A stretch of DNA of 64,000 nucleotides, taken from the NCBI GenBank assembly GCA_963383645.1, contig OY726578.1, positions 23,666,388 to 23,730,387 on the forward strand, read 5' to 3'. Of this stretch, positions 26,200-38,505 are shown one piece after another. Source of the stretch: Muscardinus avellanarius (taxonomy: Eukaryota; Chordata; Mammalia; Rodentia; Gliridae). The notes beneath the pieces were generated by a model. The model was not told the DNA's origin and made no database searches. It was given only the letters and a program-made list of their open reading frames with translations. Every line of letters starts with the position of its first letter. Position 1 is the stretch's first letter. The position numbers and the translations under genes were made by a program.

Positions 26200-26910
26200 C
26201 ATTCCTGGCAGGTTGGGCACAAGCGTGTTCCAGGCTATTAAGGCCTGAGTCATGCCCGGCGGCAGCCTGTTATCTTGTTTAAACAGTTCTCCTGCCCGCG
26301 GTGGCGGTGACAGGCCTGAGCGGCGTTACTACGGCGTGCTGTCACCGAGCAGAGTGGGGACCACAGGTAAGCAGAGGCCCCGACTTCTGGGCGCGGCTGG
26401 AACACACCCTCCAGCCCCCGCCCGGGCAGGGCCATCTGTCACCACCAAGCCACGGGGCTGACACTGAACGGGGCGGGGCAGGACTGGGAGAAGAGGAGGC
26501 CTGGACAGGACAGGCGGCGGGGAGGGAGACGCCGCGGCCCTGGAGGCGGCGGGGCCTGGGAACACAGAGGTGTCCCACTTCAAGAGCTGGGCCCGGTTGC
26601 TAATCTTTCTCCCTTACTCGCTAATCTCCGCTTGAACCCTGCGGGCCCTGTGGATCCCGGCTCCCGCCTGCACGGTGCTGTGGCAGCTGGGGTGGGCAGA
26701 GCCGGAGCCTGGCAGATGGACCGGCAAGGAGACACAGAGCCCCTTGGGGAGTGGGGCACAACACCTGGGGATTGGCCAGAGGGTGCAAAATCACAAAACT
26801 AAACCCAAGCCTCACCCGCCAAGCTGCGGCATCAGGCAGCTCCTAATCGCCTTACGCGGGAAGAACACCTGCTTATCAGACGCCTTTTCAGTCTCGTCTG
26901 CCAGGAAGCC
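26200..26910. promoter_or_regulatory. Cluster of candidate noncoding regulatory segments
   Basis: Three AT-richer unique segments lie close together. At 26,235-26,290 there is TTATCT (GATA-type) and the perfect forkhead-like palindrome TGTTTAAACA (26,276-26,285). At 26,597-26,640 there are repeated gctaatct words. At 26,770-26,905 there are attggcca, gcaaaatcacaaaac and ctaatcgccttacgcgg. None is a repeat or an ORF with similarity. Enhancer function is a guess. Confidence 0.3.
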
Positions 26911-27100
26911 ACCTCTGCACCAGCCCAGGGTGACGGCCCCGTGGAGGCGCAGAGGGGCAGCCAGGCACCCATGCCTCCTCACACCGTCCCAACACCCGCT
27001 ACACGGGCCATCCCTGCCTGCCGCCGGCCCCAGGGCCAGGGGACCAGCCCCCAGACAGCCCTAGGAATTAGAGCAGTGCAGTGAATTAAAAGAAAGGGCT

Positions 27101-27293
27101 AGCCGGGCGTGGTGGCGTACACTTATAACCCAGTACTAGGGAGGCTGAGACAGGAGGGTCACAGGTTCAAGGCCAGCCTAAGCAACTTAATGAGCCCTTC
27201 AGCAACTTAGCGAGACCCTGTTTAAAAACAGAATACATCTGGGGGTGTAGCTGAGCAGTACAATGCCCGTGGGTTCGATCCCCAGTGGGGGAA
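27101..27293 (+). repeat. B1-dID-like SINE
   Basis: Sense copy from agccgggcgtggtggc to gttcgatccccagtgggg. Confidence 0.92.
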
Positions 27294-27804
27294 CAAGCAG
27301 TCATGACTAGGGGCGACTTCACAAGCAGAAGTCTGTGTACCGACCAGCGGGTGGGCCAAGAGAAGGAACAGATGGTGCCGAAACATGGGCCCGCTGGAGG
27401 CCTCTGGCCAAGAGCAGGCCACGTGGTTGCGCAGGAGATGGGCTGGGACACCTGGGACGGTTCAGCCAGTGGTGGAAGCTTCCAGAAGCCTTGCACAGGG
27501 CAGAGGTCCCGGCGAGGCGCAGGCAGCCTAGGTAAGCGTCTCGGGCTGGAGACCAGTGGTGCCCATAGCCAGCAGGTGCTTCTCCTCTGGGGGCTGGCGC
27601 CATCTTGAGTGTCCAGCCCAGCCTCGGCCCTCTGTGGCCATGCCCTCTGGCCTCTGCAGGGAGGCGCCAGTCCCCCCTCCGGCCTGTCTCGTCTGCCTTG
27701 CTGGGCAGCCCAGGTGCCAGAGGCCAGGGCCATTCCTTGCTCCTGTCTGTTCTTTAGGGCAGAAGGATGCGCTGCATACAGCAGGAGCTTAAGAACTCTA
27801 GGGG

Positions 27805-27990
27805 TGCTGGGTGCGGTGGTGCACACCTGTAACCCCAGTCCTGGGGAGGCCGGGACAGAGATCCCAGGTTCAAGGACAGCCTCGGCAAGTTAGCAAGATC
27901 CTGTTCCAATTTTTTTTAAAAAGAGATTCAGTTGAACTTAGAGGTACACTGAACCCTGGGTTTAATCTCTAATACAAAAAAAAGAAAAGA
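27805..27990 (+). repeat. B1-dID-like SINE with A-rich tail
   Basis: Sense copy from gctgggtgcggtggtgcac to a degraded ID half (ttgaacttagaggtac), followed by an A/G-rich tail. Confidence 0.85.
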
Positions 27991-28073
27991 AAAAGAAAAA
28001 GACCTAGGAGAATGATCTAGGAGTGGCCGCTTGTGTTCCAGGGAGAAGTGGAAGCGGGCCAACTGGGCCTCTT

Positions 28074-28254
28074 GGTGTGCTGGGGACTGAACCGAGGGGC
28101 GCGGAGCCCTGAGCGAGGCCCCACCTCAGCCTCTGTACCTTTGTTTCTTAGTCTGAGACAAGCTCACTGAATTGCCCAGGCTGGCCTTGAACTTGGGATC
28201 CTCCAGGCTCAGCCTCCCAAGCACTAGAGGTACAAGCGGTGCCACCCCAGCTGG
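28074..28254 (-). repeat. B1-dID-like SINE, diverged
   Basis: Antisense copy: ctggggactgaaccgagggg, then cccaggctggccttgaac and a degraded gtgccaccccagctgg end. Confidence 0.8.
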
Positions 28255-29207
28255 CTGAGGCCAAGGTGCTGGGGAGGCCGGACTAGCACGTGTCTGGTCA
28301 GTCCCAGGGGCCGATGGGGGCCGCTGGCCTCCAGCCTCAGTACTGCTTGTGCACCACGTGGCCTTGTGACTCCTTCCTCATCTGCCGAGACAGCTGCTGT
28401 CTCAGGCCCCAAGACTGGGATAAGGTGGAGTTCAAGGAGGACTGAGGCGGCCCACAGTGGGCCCGCAGCGACCTCGGAGCCAGGCCTGCTGCCGGGCGGC
28501 CTGCAGCCTTGCTCGGTACCCTCGAGGGCCACGCCCTACTTGCTGAGGGACCAGCCACTCACCCTTCCTGGGCCCAGGTCGCCACGCAAGCCGCCAAGGC
28601 CGAAAGCTGAATCGAGCCAGAGAGGAGAGGTCAGACGCCAGAGGCTGGCGCTGAGCCGAGGGGCACCAGGGCCTCTGCCTGGGAAGCCCAGGTGGGTCAG
28701 GAGGCCCAAGAATAAGGTCCGGTGTAGAGCTGAAGCTGTGGCGGGCCTGCGATTGGTGGTGAGAAGGCAAAACTGGAAAGGGGGCCGTGAGCCAAGGTGG
28801 CTGAGCCAGAACAGGGGCCACGCAGCAGGGCCGTGCCGTCTGCCGCGGCATCCCCAATGCCCACGGAACGCAGGGGCAGCCTGGGCAGCTGTGGGCACGG
28901 CCACTCCAAGCCCACGCTGTTGCCCCTAGGCTGGCTCAGCCGGCCCTTCCCATGTGGCTCCTGCAGCCCGGCTCACCCGCCTTTCGCCTCCTTAATACAA
29001 TGCTCTGGGCTGTCAGGACCACACAGGGGATTGTGGGAAGAAGACGAGGACACTGAGCAGATTGGCTGGCGGGACCCTGTGCTTTATCCTTAGACCCCGC
29101 CAGCCCCCTGAGGCCGGGAGAGCAGGGACGTGGCCAGGCTGCAGGGTGACTTGGGTAGTCTATGGCTCTCCACTTGCCGGGTGAGGGCCATGCAGAGGGG
29201 CCTAGTC

Positions 29208-29625
29208 TGTGAATCTACACCCCTGTAATCCCAGGATTTGGGAGGCTGAGACAGCAAGGTCATAGGTTCAAGGCCAGCCTCAGCTTGATATTAACTATCA
29301 CTAATACCCTGCTTCACAACAAAAAGTTAGAAGCCGGGCGTGGTGGCACACGCTTGTAATCCTGGGGCTTGGGAAGCTGAGACAGGAGGATCGCACAGGT
29401 TCAAAGCCAGCCTCAGCTACTTAGGCTCTCAGCACCTTAGTGAAACCCTGTTTCCAAATAAAGTATAAAATAGGTCTGAGAGTATAGCCCAGAGGTAGAA
29501 AAGCCCCTGGGATCCACCCCCAGTACCACAAATAAACAAACAAATATATGATAAATAAAAAGTCCATTTGGGGGTTGTAGCTCAGAGATAGAATGCCAGG
29601 GTTCAGTCCCCAATACAACAAAAAG
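29208..29625 (+). repeat. Three adjacent sense SINE copies
   Basis: A B1-half fragment (29,208-29,330) is followed by a full copy (29,334-29,533, ending ccacccccagtaccac) and an ID-only piece (29,568-29,625, gttgtagctcagagatagaa). Confidence 0.87.
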
Positions 29626-31384
29626 ACAGATGTTACAAGGACCTCCCCCCATGGCTTTCTGTCCCTCAAAAGTGTGGGAGCCCCTGACAGCCACTTTTCT
29701 GAGATAAACAGCTGGGGTGTCAGGAGCCCCCACACACACACTTGCAGAAGCGCGGCTAAGCGGCCATGGGGTGCCGGGGTGAGGCTTCTCTGGAGCCTCT
29801 GCAACAGCCTCAGCATCTCGCACAGGCTTAAGGGCTGAGCAGGAGCCAGGTCCCCGCTCCCCGCCTTCTCCCACTACCCAAGTGGGTGGGCCAGGGACCA
29901 GCTCCAGGACCAGCAGCTTCCTCCTGCGTTGCCATGAGACCAAGGGTGGAGGCGTCCTCCCTGGTCGTCATGGAAACGGCAGTGCGTCTGGGTGCCGGGC
30001 TGAGCAGAGGGAGGGGCGGCCCCTGGTGCAGCTCCTGCTGGGAGGACAAGGGACTGCCAGGAGCTCAGCGCCCTCGCCCCGGGCGTCTGTCTCCCTGTGG
30101 CAGCAGGACCAGGGCGCCTTTCTTAGGGTCTTAGCGCGTGGGGCTGGCCGTGACTCCATCCCGGTGGGCGCCGTGTGAGCCACACACCCGGATCCTGGCC
30201 CCGGGAGCTGCTTCCACTGCAAGATGGCAGGATCACATCAGGACTGGCGGAGACAGCGCCGCCGGGACCGCCTGGGGAGGCCCAGCCGTGACTCAGCTCC
30301 TCCACCTGCGCCTGCGCTGCGCTGCCTGCTCGGGCTGTCTGGCTGCCTCCTGCCTCCTTCCCTGTCCCCACCACATGTCATAAGCTCCTTGAGGACAGGG
30401 AGGGTGGACAGAAGCGCCCCACGGGCACTGTGGCAGAGGGAGCGGAGCCAGGGAGGCTGCAGCCCGGAGCCAGGCTGGCAAGGGAGGCACAGACGCTGGG
30501 CTTGATGGGTCTACAGCCCAGGGGGGGCCCAGGAAGTCCCCAGGGCTCGGGCAGGGCCCGGCTGCCAAGCCTGACATCCTTGTGGGGTGCAACGGGGCCT
30601 GGAGACGGGGAAGGCTCAGGAAAGGCTCCCCCAGGAGATGAGGATTTCGCTCCAGGGCCAGCTTCAGGCACACCAGGCTGAGCCAGGTCACACGGTAGGC
30701 AGATTCGTGGCCATCTTGGGCAAGCAGCGGATTTTCCTAAGGCGGGAGCTCTGGCCTGGGGGAGGACCGACACCCAGCAGTGCCCTGCACTTTGGCCCCA
30801 GGTCACCTGGTCCCATAGAGGCCCCTTCGCCAGGGAGCCAGCAGGGTGTGGCAGAGCAGCAGGGTCCTACAAAAGTCATTGCTCAGTCTCCCTGAACCCC
30901 TCCCGCCGCGCCCTGAACACACGCCAGCCGTGGGGCTCAGTGCCCGCAGGCGGTCTGCCCTCTGACCCAGCTGGCGGTGGCAGCCGAAGACCCTGCGAGG
31001 CCTGGGGACCCGTCAGTCGAAACGCCTTCCGCGGGGTATGTGGGCACAGGTGCAGCGAGGCATGTGGTCGGTGCCCAGGCAGCAGTTTGGTGGCCCTGGG
31101 GATGGCGGCAGGCCCGCGGTCAGGGCAGAGGGAGAGAGAGGTGGATGGCCGGCAGAGTGCCAAGCACCCTGGAGGGGAATGTGTTGGCACCAGGCACCCC
31201 CAGACGCACACCCACGGTGACAGCGACTAGGGCGGGGCCTGGCAGGCCATCTAGAAAGATCCGCCGGAGCCAAACCCTGAAGCGGGGAGAAGCTGCGCTG
31301 AGGGACAGGGAGGCAGGCAGAGGGCCTGGGCGGCGTGGCCAGAGCTCCGCTAAGGCCAGGAACACGGAGAGCAAACGACGCCCA

Positions 31385-31555
31385 GCTGTCAGAGTGGTAG
31401 CCCAGCCCTGGGGAGGCTGAGACAGGAGGCGCACGGGTTCAAGGCCAGCCGGGGAGCTTAGTGAGGCCTTGGGCAACTCAGCAAGACAGTGTTTCAAAAT
31501 AAAAAGGTCTGGGGTGGTGTTCCGAGGTAGAATACCCCTGGCTCAACCCCCCCAC
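31385..31555 (+). repeat. B1-dID-like SINE
   Basis: Sense copy lacking the very 5' end: gaggctgagacaggagg, gttcaaggccagcc, then a mutated ID half (tggtgttccgaggtagaat). Confidence 0.85.
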
Positions 31556-32000
31556 CCCCCCGCCGAATTCCTCCCCTCCAAAAAAAGAACATTCCATAGG
31601 GGTGAAGTGAGCGCCCCGCATTCTGAGCTGATGTAGCCGAGGGCTCGCTCTGAGCACGCAGTCCTTTGTGCCCTTGGGACTACAAAGGTGTCACTCCTGG
31701 GCCATCACCCTGGCCCTGAGGCCAAGCCTGAGCGCGGCTGGTGGAGAACGGCTGCCGGACCTCAGCACTCTCCAGGAGCGCAACCTTCTCGCGGCTTCCC
31801 GGAGATGGCTCGGGACTCCTGCCCTTGTGGCCAGGTGGGCCCGGGGGTGCCAGCGCCCTCTCCACAGACCCACCTGTCACCTGGCCGTCAGCACCGCCTC
31901 CCCGTGTCCCAATCCCACCCGGCCTCAGAGCCACCAGAGCAGGCCACCTGCCTCCCAAGCCAGTGGTGCCACCAGCTCTGCTACTCTGCAGCAAGGAGAG

Positions 32001-32020
32001 CACACACACACACACACACC
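32001..32020. repeat. (AC)n microsatellite
   Basis: Ten uninterrupted CA units. Confidence 0.95.
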
Positions 32021-32857
32021 TGTCCCTGTGCAAGCATTTTCCTGAGTGACCACGCCATCCTTAGACTGGTTTCCTCTGGCGTCCGTGTCTGACTTGGGCT
32101 CCGGCACAGGGCCGTGGTCACCACAGATTCTCCGGCCCTGTGTGCCTGCCCGAGGGTGCCATGGCCCAGACTTCATCAGCAGGGCCCAGACAGAAGCCTT
32201 CCTGCCCCCAGACCCAGGGTAGAAAGGGAGGGCTGGCCAGCGGCCCCGTGGCCCTCGAGCCATGTCCTGCCCAGCTGGACGCAGCCCACATGGTGGTGCC
32301 CAAGCCTGTCACACAGAGAGGCCAGAGGGGGCCGGGCGGCTCAGCTGCCGCCTCTGAAGGGCGCCAGCATGGCGTCCAGCCTCACATGAAGCTTCTGCCT
32401 TGTCCCCCGCCAGGGCGCCACCCTTGGAGCCTGGCACCTGTTGCCTGGGCCACGCTGGGCCTGGCAGATGGTGGCTGTGGGGCTGGCTCTGTCCTGTGAA
32501 TGGGGCTCCTTCAGCGGCCCCACAGCCCCACCGCAGGTGAAAAGCTGCATTCGCTGTCCAGAACAAGCACACAGCTCCTCTACAGCGGGCGACCCGGGCT
32601 GTCCCAATCCTACCAGAACCGAGGCCTCGTCCTCCACATAGAGAGCGGGCCGACAGGACGCGCCCCTCCACAGCTGCTCTGGCCGAGTCCCCGCCCAGCA
32701 CGCCCGGGGGTATCCCTGGGCCTCTTCCCTCCCCCCAAGGCCCAGCTGAAGAGCCCCCGCCGCCACGACCACGGGGTCACTTAGCCACAGCGGCCACCTG
32801 TGCCCGAGTGTGGGCACCAAGCCCTCAGCCACCTGTGAGGGGGGTGCGCTTGCCTAT

Positions 32858-32915
32858 GCTGTTTAAAGTGGGGAAACTGAGGCTCCAAGCGGCCAGGAGC
32901 TGGTGACTGGCAGGG
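32858..32915 (-). repeat. Possible MIR fragment
   Basis: The stretch aagtggggaaactgaggctcc is typical of the 3' part of inverted MIR elements (gaggaaactgaggc). It is too short to be certain. Confidence 0.4.
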
Positions 32916-33189
32916 CAGGGTTGCGGCCCCTCCCCACGCAGCCACCATGCCTGTTCCGTCGTCCTGGACTTTCAGTCCACCCCACCACCTTGCCGAGGGC
33001 AGAATCATCTGGTCACCTGGAAGGCACCATGCAGCCAGGGGTCAAGGCAGGGAGAGGGCTGTGGGGGGCTGCACGGGAAGGGGGTCCAGCCCTGCCAGGC
33101 CGGGCTCTCCATGCCACTGGAGCCCACAATTCACTCCGGTACCAAAGCACAAGCAGCCGCAGCCTTCGCATTACCCGCATTGTGAATGT

Positions 33190-33622
33190 GTGCAGGGGGC
33201 TGGGGATTGAACCCAGGGTGTTCTGTTTCTGAGACACACGCCAGCCCTTTTTATCTCTCTCTCTCTCTCTTTTATTTTATTTTATTTTTTTTGCGGGTCT
33301 GGGGCTGGAACCCAGAGGCATTTGACCTCCGAGCTACACCCCCTGCCCAATTTTTTATTCTTTATTTTGAAACAGGGTCTCACTGAGTTGCGAAGGGCCT
33401 AAGTAGCTGAGGCTGGCCGCCGACCGCGATCCTCCTGTCTCAGCCTCCCGAATGCCGGAATTACAAGCATGTGCCACCATGCCCGGCTTTAATTTTTTTA
33501 TTTTGAAACAGGCCCTCACTGAGTTGCAGAGGGCCTCACTGAATTGCTGATGGTGAACCTGCGGTCCTCCTGCCTCAGCCTCCCAACGACTGGGGTTGCA
33601 AGTGTGCGCCCCACACCCAGGT
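33190..33622 (-). repeat. SINE inserted into an older SINE
   Basis: An antisense copy begins at 33,196 (gggctggggattgaaccc) and is interrupted by a CT run and a complete antisense copy at 33,285-33,488 (starting gcgggtctggggctggaac). The B1 half of the first copy resumes at 33,489-33,622. The order shows the full copy is the younger insertion. Confidence 0.82.
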
Positions 33623-34081
33623 TGCGATGCTGTTTTATGTGAGGTCCGAGGTCCGAGATCCCTGGCTGGCACGGTGGTCCTGCCCTGTGCTGCAGCCACA
33701 GCTGTCTTGCCTGGGGCCTTTAGGGGGACTTGGGAGGAAGTGACAGCCAGGGCAGGGCAGAGCCCCCCCAGACACCGTTCCCACAGCGCGCTCCCCAGCA
33801 CAGGGCAGGGCGGCCCGTCCTTCACCGTGCCTGACAAGGGTCTCAGTTGACCGTGGAGTTGAGCAGGAGAGATAGGCAGGGAGGGTCCCGCCTCTGGAGT
33901 GTGTTTGCCTGAGAGCCCGGGTTGGGGAAGGACAAGCCCAGTGTCCCTCCAGCGCCTGCACCCACCCCAAACCTCTTTTCCTCTAAGCCACAGACACATC
34001 ATGGTTGGCACCACCCACCGGCTCTCTGAGTCCACCTGGGCAGAGCTGAGGAGCCGGCCAGGGGCAGCCAGCTATACAGAG

Positions 34082-34270
34082 AGGCTGGGCATGGTGGCGC
34101 ACGCTTATAATCCCCGCATCCGGGAGGCTGGATTCGCGGCCAGCCCCAGCTACTTAGTGAGGCCCTTTGCAACTCAGTGAGACCCTGGTTCAAAATAAAG
34201 AAGAAAAAAATAGGGCTGGGGGTGGAGCTCGGAGGTAGAATGCCCCTGGGTTAAATCCCCAGTAACACAA
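34082..34270 (+). repeat. B1-dID-like SINE
   Basis: Sense copy from ggctgggcatggtggcgcac to ttaaatccccagtaacac. Confidence 0.9.
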
Positions 34271-34429
34271 AAAGAGAGACAGGTGGTGAGAGCCAGCGTG
34301 GTCCCCCAAGGCCTGTCCCAGGGAACAGAGAAGAAATCGGGAAGCCTGTGTCCCCAGAAAAGCAAGGGGAACTGAGGCAGGCGTGGGGAGGGGCCTGAGC
34401 TCCAGAAAGAACCCCAAGGAGCAGCCGGG

Positions 34430-34592
34430 CACGGTGCTACCTGCCCGGGACCCTGGAGCTTAGGAGGCTGAGACAGGAGGACTGCAAGTTCAAGGCTAGC
34501 CTCAGCAACTTACTGAGACCCCATTTCAAATAAAACATGAAAAGGGCTGGGGTGTGGCTCAGAGGTAGAACACCGCTTGCCACAAACAAACA
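34430..34592 (+). repeat. B1-dID-like SINE
   Basis: Sense copy with gaggctgagacaggagg and ggctggggtgtggctcagag. The last ID bases are replaced by other sequence. Confidence 0.86.
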
Positions 34593-35006
34593 CCTGCCTC
34601 TGCACGCCAGCAGCCAGCTGCAGGGGTTGGGGGAGGAAGTGTGCGGCCACCAGCTTAACCCCGGGCGGTGCCTGCGTGGGCCTCCGCTCGCTCTCACGGG
34701 GAGGGGACTTGCTGGCCGTCCCTAAGTGGCTTCCATCTTTCTGCCTTTTGAGTCTGGGGTCTTCCGGGTGCCATCCCTGTGGTGGCCAAACCAGGACCAG
34801 CTCTCGGAACAACACTGTAAGGCGCCGCCGGTCCCCGTCACCACGGAGGCTCTCCCGGGATGCCAAGGGGCACTTGTCCCTTGTCACACGCACGAGGCCG
34901 GGGCCACTGCTGGTGCCCGAGCCTGCAGCACACTGGAGGACTCATCACTCCCTCTGGGCCTCAGATTCCCCATCTGGACTATCTCGAGGAATGCTGTCAT
35001 GGGATG

Positions 35007-35075
35007 TAAGCGTGGACATGCCTTTGACCCCCGTACGTGGGAGGCTGAGACGAGACGATGGAGGTTCACAGCCAA
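35007..35075 (+). repeat. SINE fragment
   Basis: A short decayed B1 half: tttgacccccgtacgtggga followed by ggctgagacgagacgatgg. Confidence 0.5.
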
Positions 35076-35559
35076 TTCCTGGTGGACGCACGTGCAGGGC
35101 ACGGCACAAACCAGGTGGGCGCCACCTCCTGGGACCTCTGCCAGGAACACGAGGCCCAGAACTGTCCAGGGGTCTCAGAGTCTGTGGAGAGGTGTCCGCA
35201 GGCACACAGCTCAGAGCGCATGGATGGAAGGGGACAATGTGATCAACAGGTGGCTGGCGGGGGCACAGGTGATCTGCCGGCCACGCCACGCCGAGCCGGG
35301 CACTGTGGCAGCGTGTGGAGGGGGCCCTCCTCTTTGCTGTACTCTGCTTCCTGCAAGAGGACTGCTGGGCTGCGCCTGGGGCAGGACACGCCCCAGCGGT
35401 CTCCCACGGGAGCCGGGCACTCAGTGCGTGCCCATCTGCCAGGTCCCCACGTCTGGCCCGCCCCTAGGCCAGCCTGCTGTCCCTGAGCCCCCCCCCCTAC
35501 GCTGCCTGAGAGCTGTGGGCCCGTTGGTGACCCGCGGCTCAGAACACACCCACCCAGCA

Positions 35560-36125
35560 AGTCTCTGCTGGGCGCATAGACAAGTAGGCATGAGTAGCCG
35601 TATTCAGCGCTAAATTTGGGGTCAGAGACGTACCCCTCAATTATATCATTCCCGCGAGAAATGATGACTGGCTTCCGGGAACCCATCAGAGCTCATTACT
35701 CTCCTAGTAGACGGCGAAATCCCTAGACCACCGCCACCTGGCTCACGCCTTCGGGAACATCGCGTCCCGGTCCCGCGGTGCCGGCACCAGCTCACCCCGG
35801 CACAGCTGGGTGGGGGCCCCGCTCCCCGTTTCTCTAAGGTCAACTCTACCCCAGCCCAGACCTGAGGACACTCACTTCCCAGAGTCTCTGCTATTCAAAA
35901 TCAGTCTAAAGGATTTGATGGCGCCCCCATCCACGGTCCGTGGTAACGCTGACGCCTCCTGCCCACATGGCTAGCCCCAGCCATAGTCACCATGACCAGT
36001 ACTACGGTTGATGGTGGACAGTTCTGGCCATAAGCGTCAAAGCCTCGGGTCTTTTACTAAATGGGTCCCAAACGTGTCTGGGCATGTGGCCTGTTCATTT
36101 GATCTGAGAGTCGTTTTTATGTCAG
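35560..36125. other. Unexplained unique block of balanced composition
   Basis: About 560 bp differ from the GC-rich flanks in composition. They carry many intact CpGs in an otherwise mixed sequence (gtattcagcgctaaatttgg, gacgtacccctcaattat, tcccgcgagaaatgatgac). I found no SINE, LTR, rRNA or snRNA similarity and no convincing protein. It may be a conserved enhancer or an old unrecognised insertion. Confidence 0.35.
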
Positions 36126-36126
36126 A

Positions 36127-36240
36127 TTTTTTTTTTTTTTTTTTTTTTTGGGTGGTACTGGGGTTCCTGGAAACCCTTCTACCTCCGGACTATACTCCCA
36201 GACACCTAATTTTTATATTTTTATTTGAAAACAGACCTTT
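36127..36240 (-). repeat. B1-dID-like SINE, truncated after the ID half
   Basis: A T run of about 25 followed by ggtggtactggggttcctgg and a tatttgaaaacag stretch. The B1 half is missing. Confidence 0.82.
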
Positions 36241-36339
36241 TTCAGCAGCAGCAATTCCAAGTAGTAGTTCCAGATGGAGATGAGAATTGTATGTTTTGTG
36301 GGGAAACGGTGGGTTTGGGAGTCAGATAAAAAAACATTT

Positions 36340-36660
36340 GCTGCCAGGCTGGTGATGCACACCTGTAATCCTAGCACGAGGCTGAGACAGGAGGATTACA
36401 GGTTCCAGGCCAGCCGCAGCAACTTAGCAAGACCCTATTTCGAAATAAAAAAATAAAAAGGGCTGAGAGTAGCTGGGCTTGGTGGCACATACCTGTAATC
36501 TCAGTACTTGGGAGGCTGAGACAGGAGAATTGCAGATTTGAGGACAGCCTCAGCAACCTAGCAAGGCCTTTTGCAACTTAGTGAGACCCCGTTTCAAAAT
36601 AAAATAGGGCTGGGGACGCAGCTCAAAAAAAATGTTCCTGGGTTTAATCCTCAGTACCAA
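36340..36660 (+). repeat. Two tandem sense SINE copies
   Basis: The first copy (36,340-36,470) stops at ggctgagagtag. The second (36,471-36,660) runs from ctgggcttggtggcacatac to tttaatcctcagtaccaaaa. Confidence 0.87.
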
Positions 36661-36837
36661 AAAGTAAAATTAAAAAATTAAATAAAAGTCCTTAGAAAAC
36701 TAGAGGAACAGAGGGGTGGGGCCTGGGCCGCGCTGTCCTGGTCACTGCTCTCCCAGGACACCAGCCTGCTCTGTACAGGAGCCTGCCTTCAGCCAGCGGC
36801 AGGCCGGACGCTGTGCCAGCACAGAGGCACACGCCGC

Positions 36838-37008
36838 TGGGACACAATGGTGCGGACCTGCAGTCCCAACACCTGGGAGGCCGAGACAGAGGATCACAGG
36901 TTCAAAGCCAGCACAGAAACAGGCCTTGCTTCAAAAAAGAAAAGGGCTGATGGTGAAGCTTGGAGGTGGGATGCTCCTGGGTTCAATCCCCAGTACCAAA
37001 AACAAAAA
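36838..37008 (+). repeat. B1-dID-like SINE
   Basis: Sense copy with an internal deletion in the B1 half, ending gttcaatccccagtaccaaa. Confidence 0.86.
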
Positions 37009-37423
37009 ACCACCCACAGCCAAGGAGGGCGAGGAGAGGGAGTTTCACCCCCAGTGCGCACAGAAACCAGACTCTGGAAGTGGGTGTGGGCTCTCCCCTC
37101 GCGCACACCGTGGGGCGAATCGAGGCTTCAAAGGACTGCACACGACACGTGCAGACCCCTTACCCTGAGGGGGATGTGGTCTGACAGCAGCTCACGTGAA
37201 GACCTGAGCTTTCACGGGCGGCTGTGGGCCAGCCGGGGACAGGCCTCGAGACCCTGGGGTCCTTTGGGTGGGCGGCAGCGCAGGTCCAGGGTGAGAGGGA
37301 GCTGTGCTGAGCGCTGCTGTCAGCCTCCTGGCGCGTGTTGGGTTGAGGTTGCTGGTCACCAGTGCCCAGAGGACTCTAGGGTGAGGTGGACAATGTTCTT
37401 ATGTTATATGTGCATATATGAGG

Positions 37424-37990
37424 GGGGAGCTGGGGGCTGAACGCAGGGGCGTTCTATCTCTAGCCACACTCCCAGCCTGATTTCGTATTCTTCCTTTCTT
37501 TCGTTCTTTCTTTCTCTCTTTCTTTCGGGGTTTTTTGGTGGTACTGGGGGTGGAACCAAGAGGCTTTCTACCTGTGGGGCATACTCCCAGACCTATCTTT
37601 ATATTTTATTTAGAAACAGGGTCTCACTAAAGTTGCTGAGAGCCTCACTAAGTAGCTGAGGCTGGCTTTGAACCTGCGCGATCCTCCTGTCTCAGCCTCC
37701 CAAGCGCTGGGATCACAAGCATGTGCCACCACGCCCGGCTGTGTTCTTTATTTTTGAAACAGGGTTTCACCAAGTTGCAAAGGGCTTCGCTAAATAGTAG
37801 CTAAGGCTGTCCACGAACTGCGATTCTCCTGTCTCAGGCTCCCAAATGCTGGGATTGCCAGCGTAGGCCACCACACCCAGCCTACTTATTTTATTTTGAA
37901 GCGAGGTCTCACTAAGTAGCTGAGGCTGGCTGGAACCTGCCATCCTCCCATCCCGGCCTCCCAAGTGCCGGATGACAGGTGCGCGCCAGG
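37424..37990 (-). repeat. Pile-up of antisense SINEs just upstream of the last GNAZ exon
   Basis: An ID remnant (37,424-37,475) and a CTTT-type tail (37,485-37,530) precede a full copy of the 'gtactgggggtggaac' subfamily (37,536-37,740). Two B1 halves (37,741-37,880 and 37,881-37,990) follow. The cluster ends about 170 bp before the exon. Confidence 0.88.
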
Positions 37991-38130
37991 GCGCCTGGCT
38001 CGGTGTCCCGCATCCCCAGGGGGTGGGTAACAGCAGACGTGCCCGTCCCCCATGGGGCGACAGGCAGGACTCCCCAACAGAAGGGGCGGGCTGTGGGGCT
38101 GGGTCTCTGCTCGCTGCGGGCCTTGAGTAA

Positions 38131-38505
<375 letters not shown>

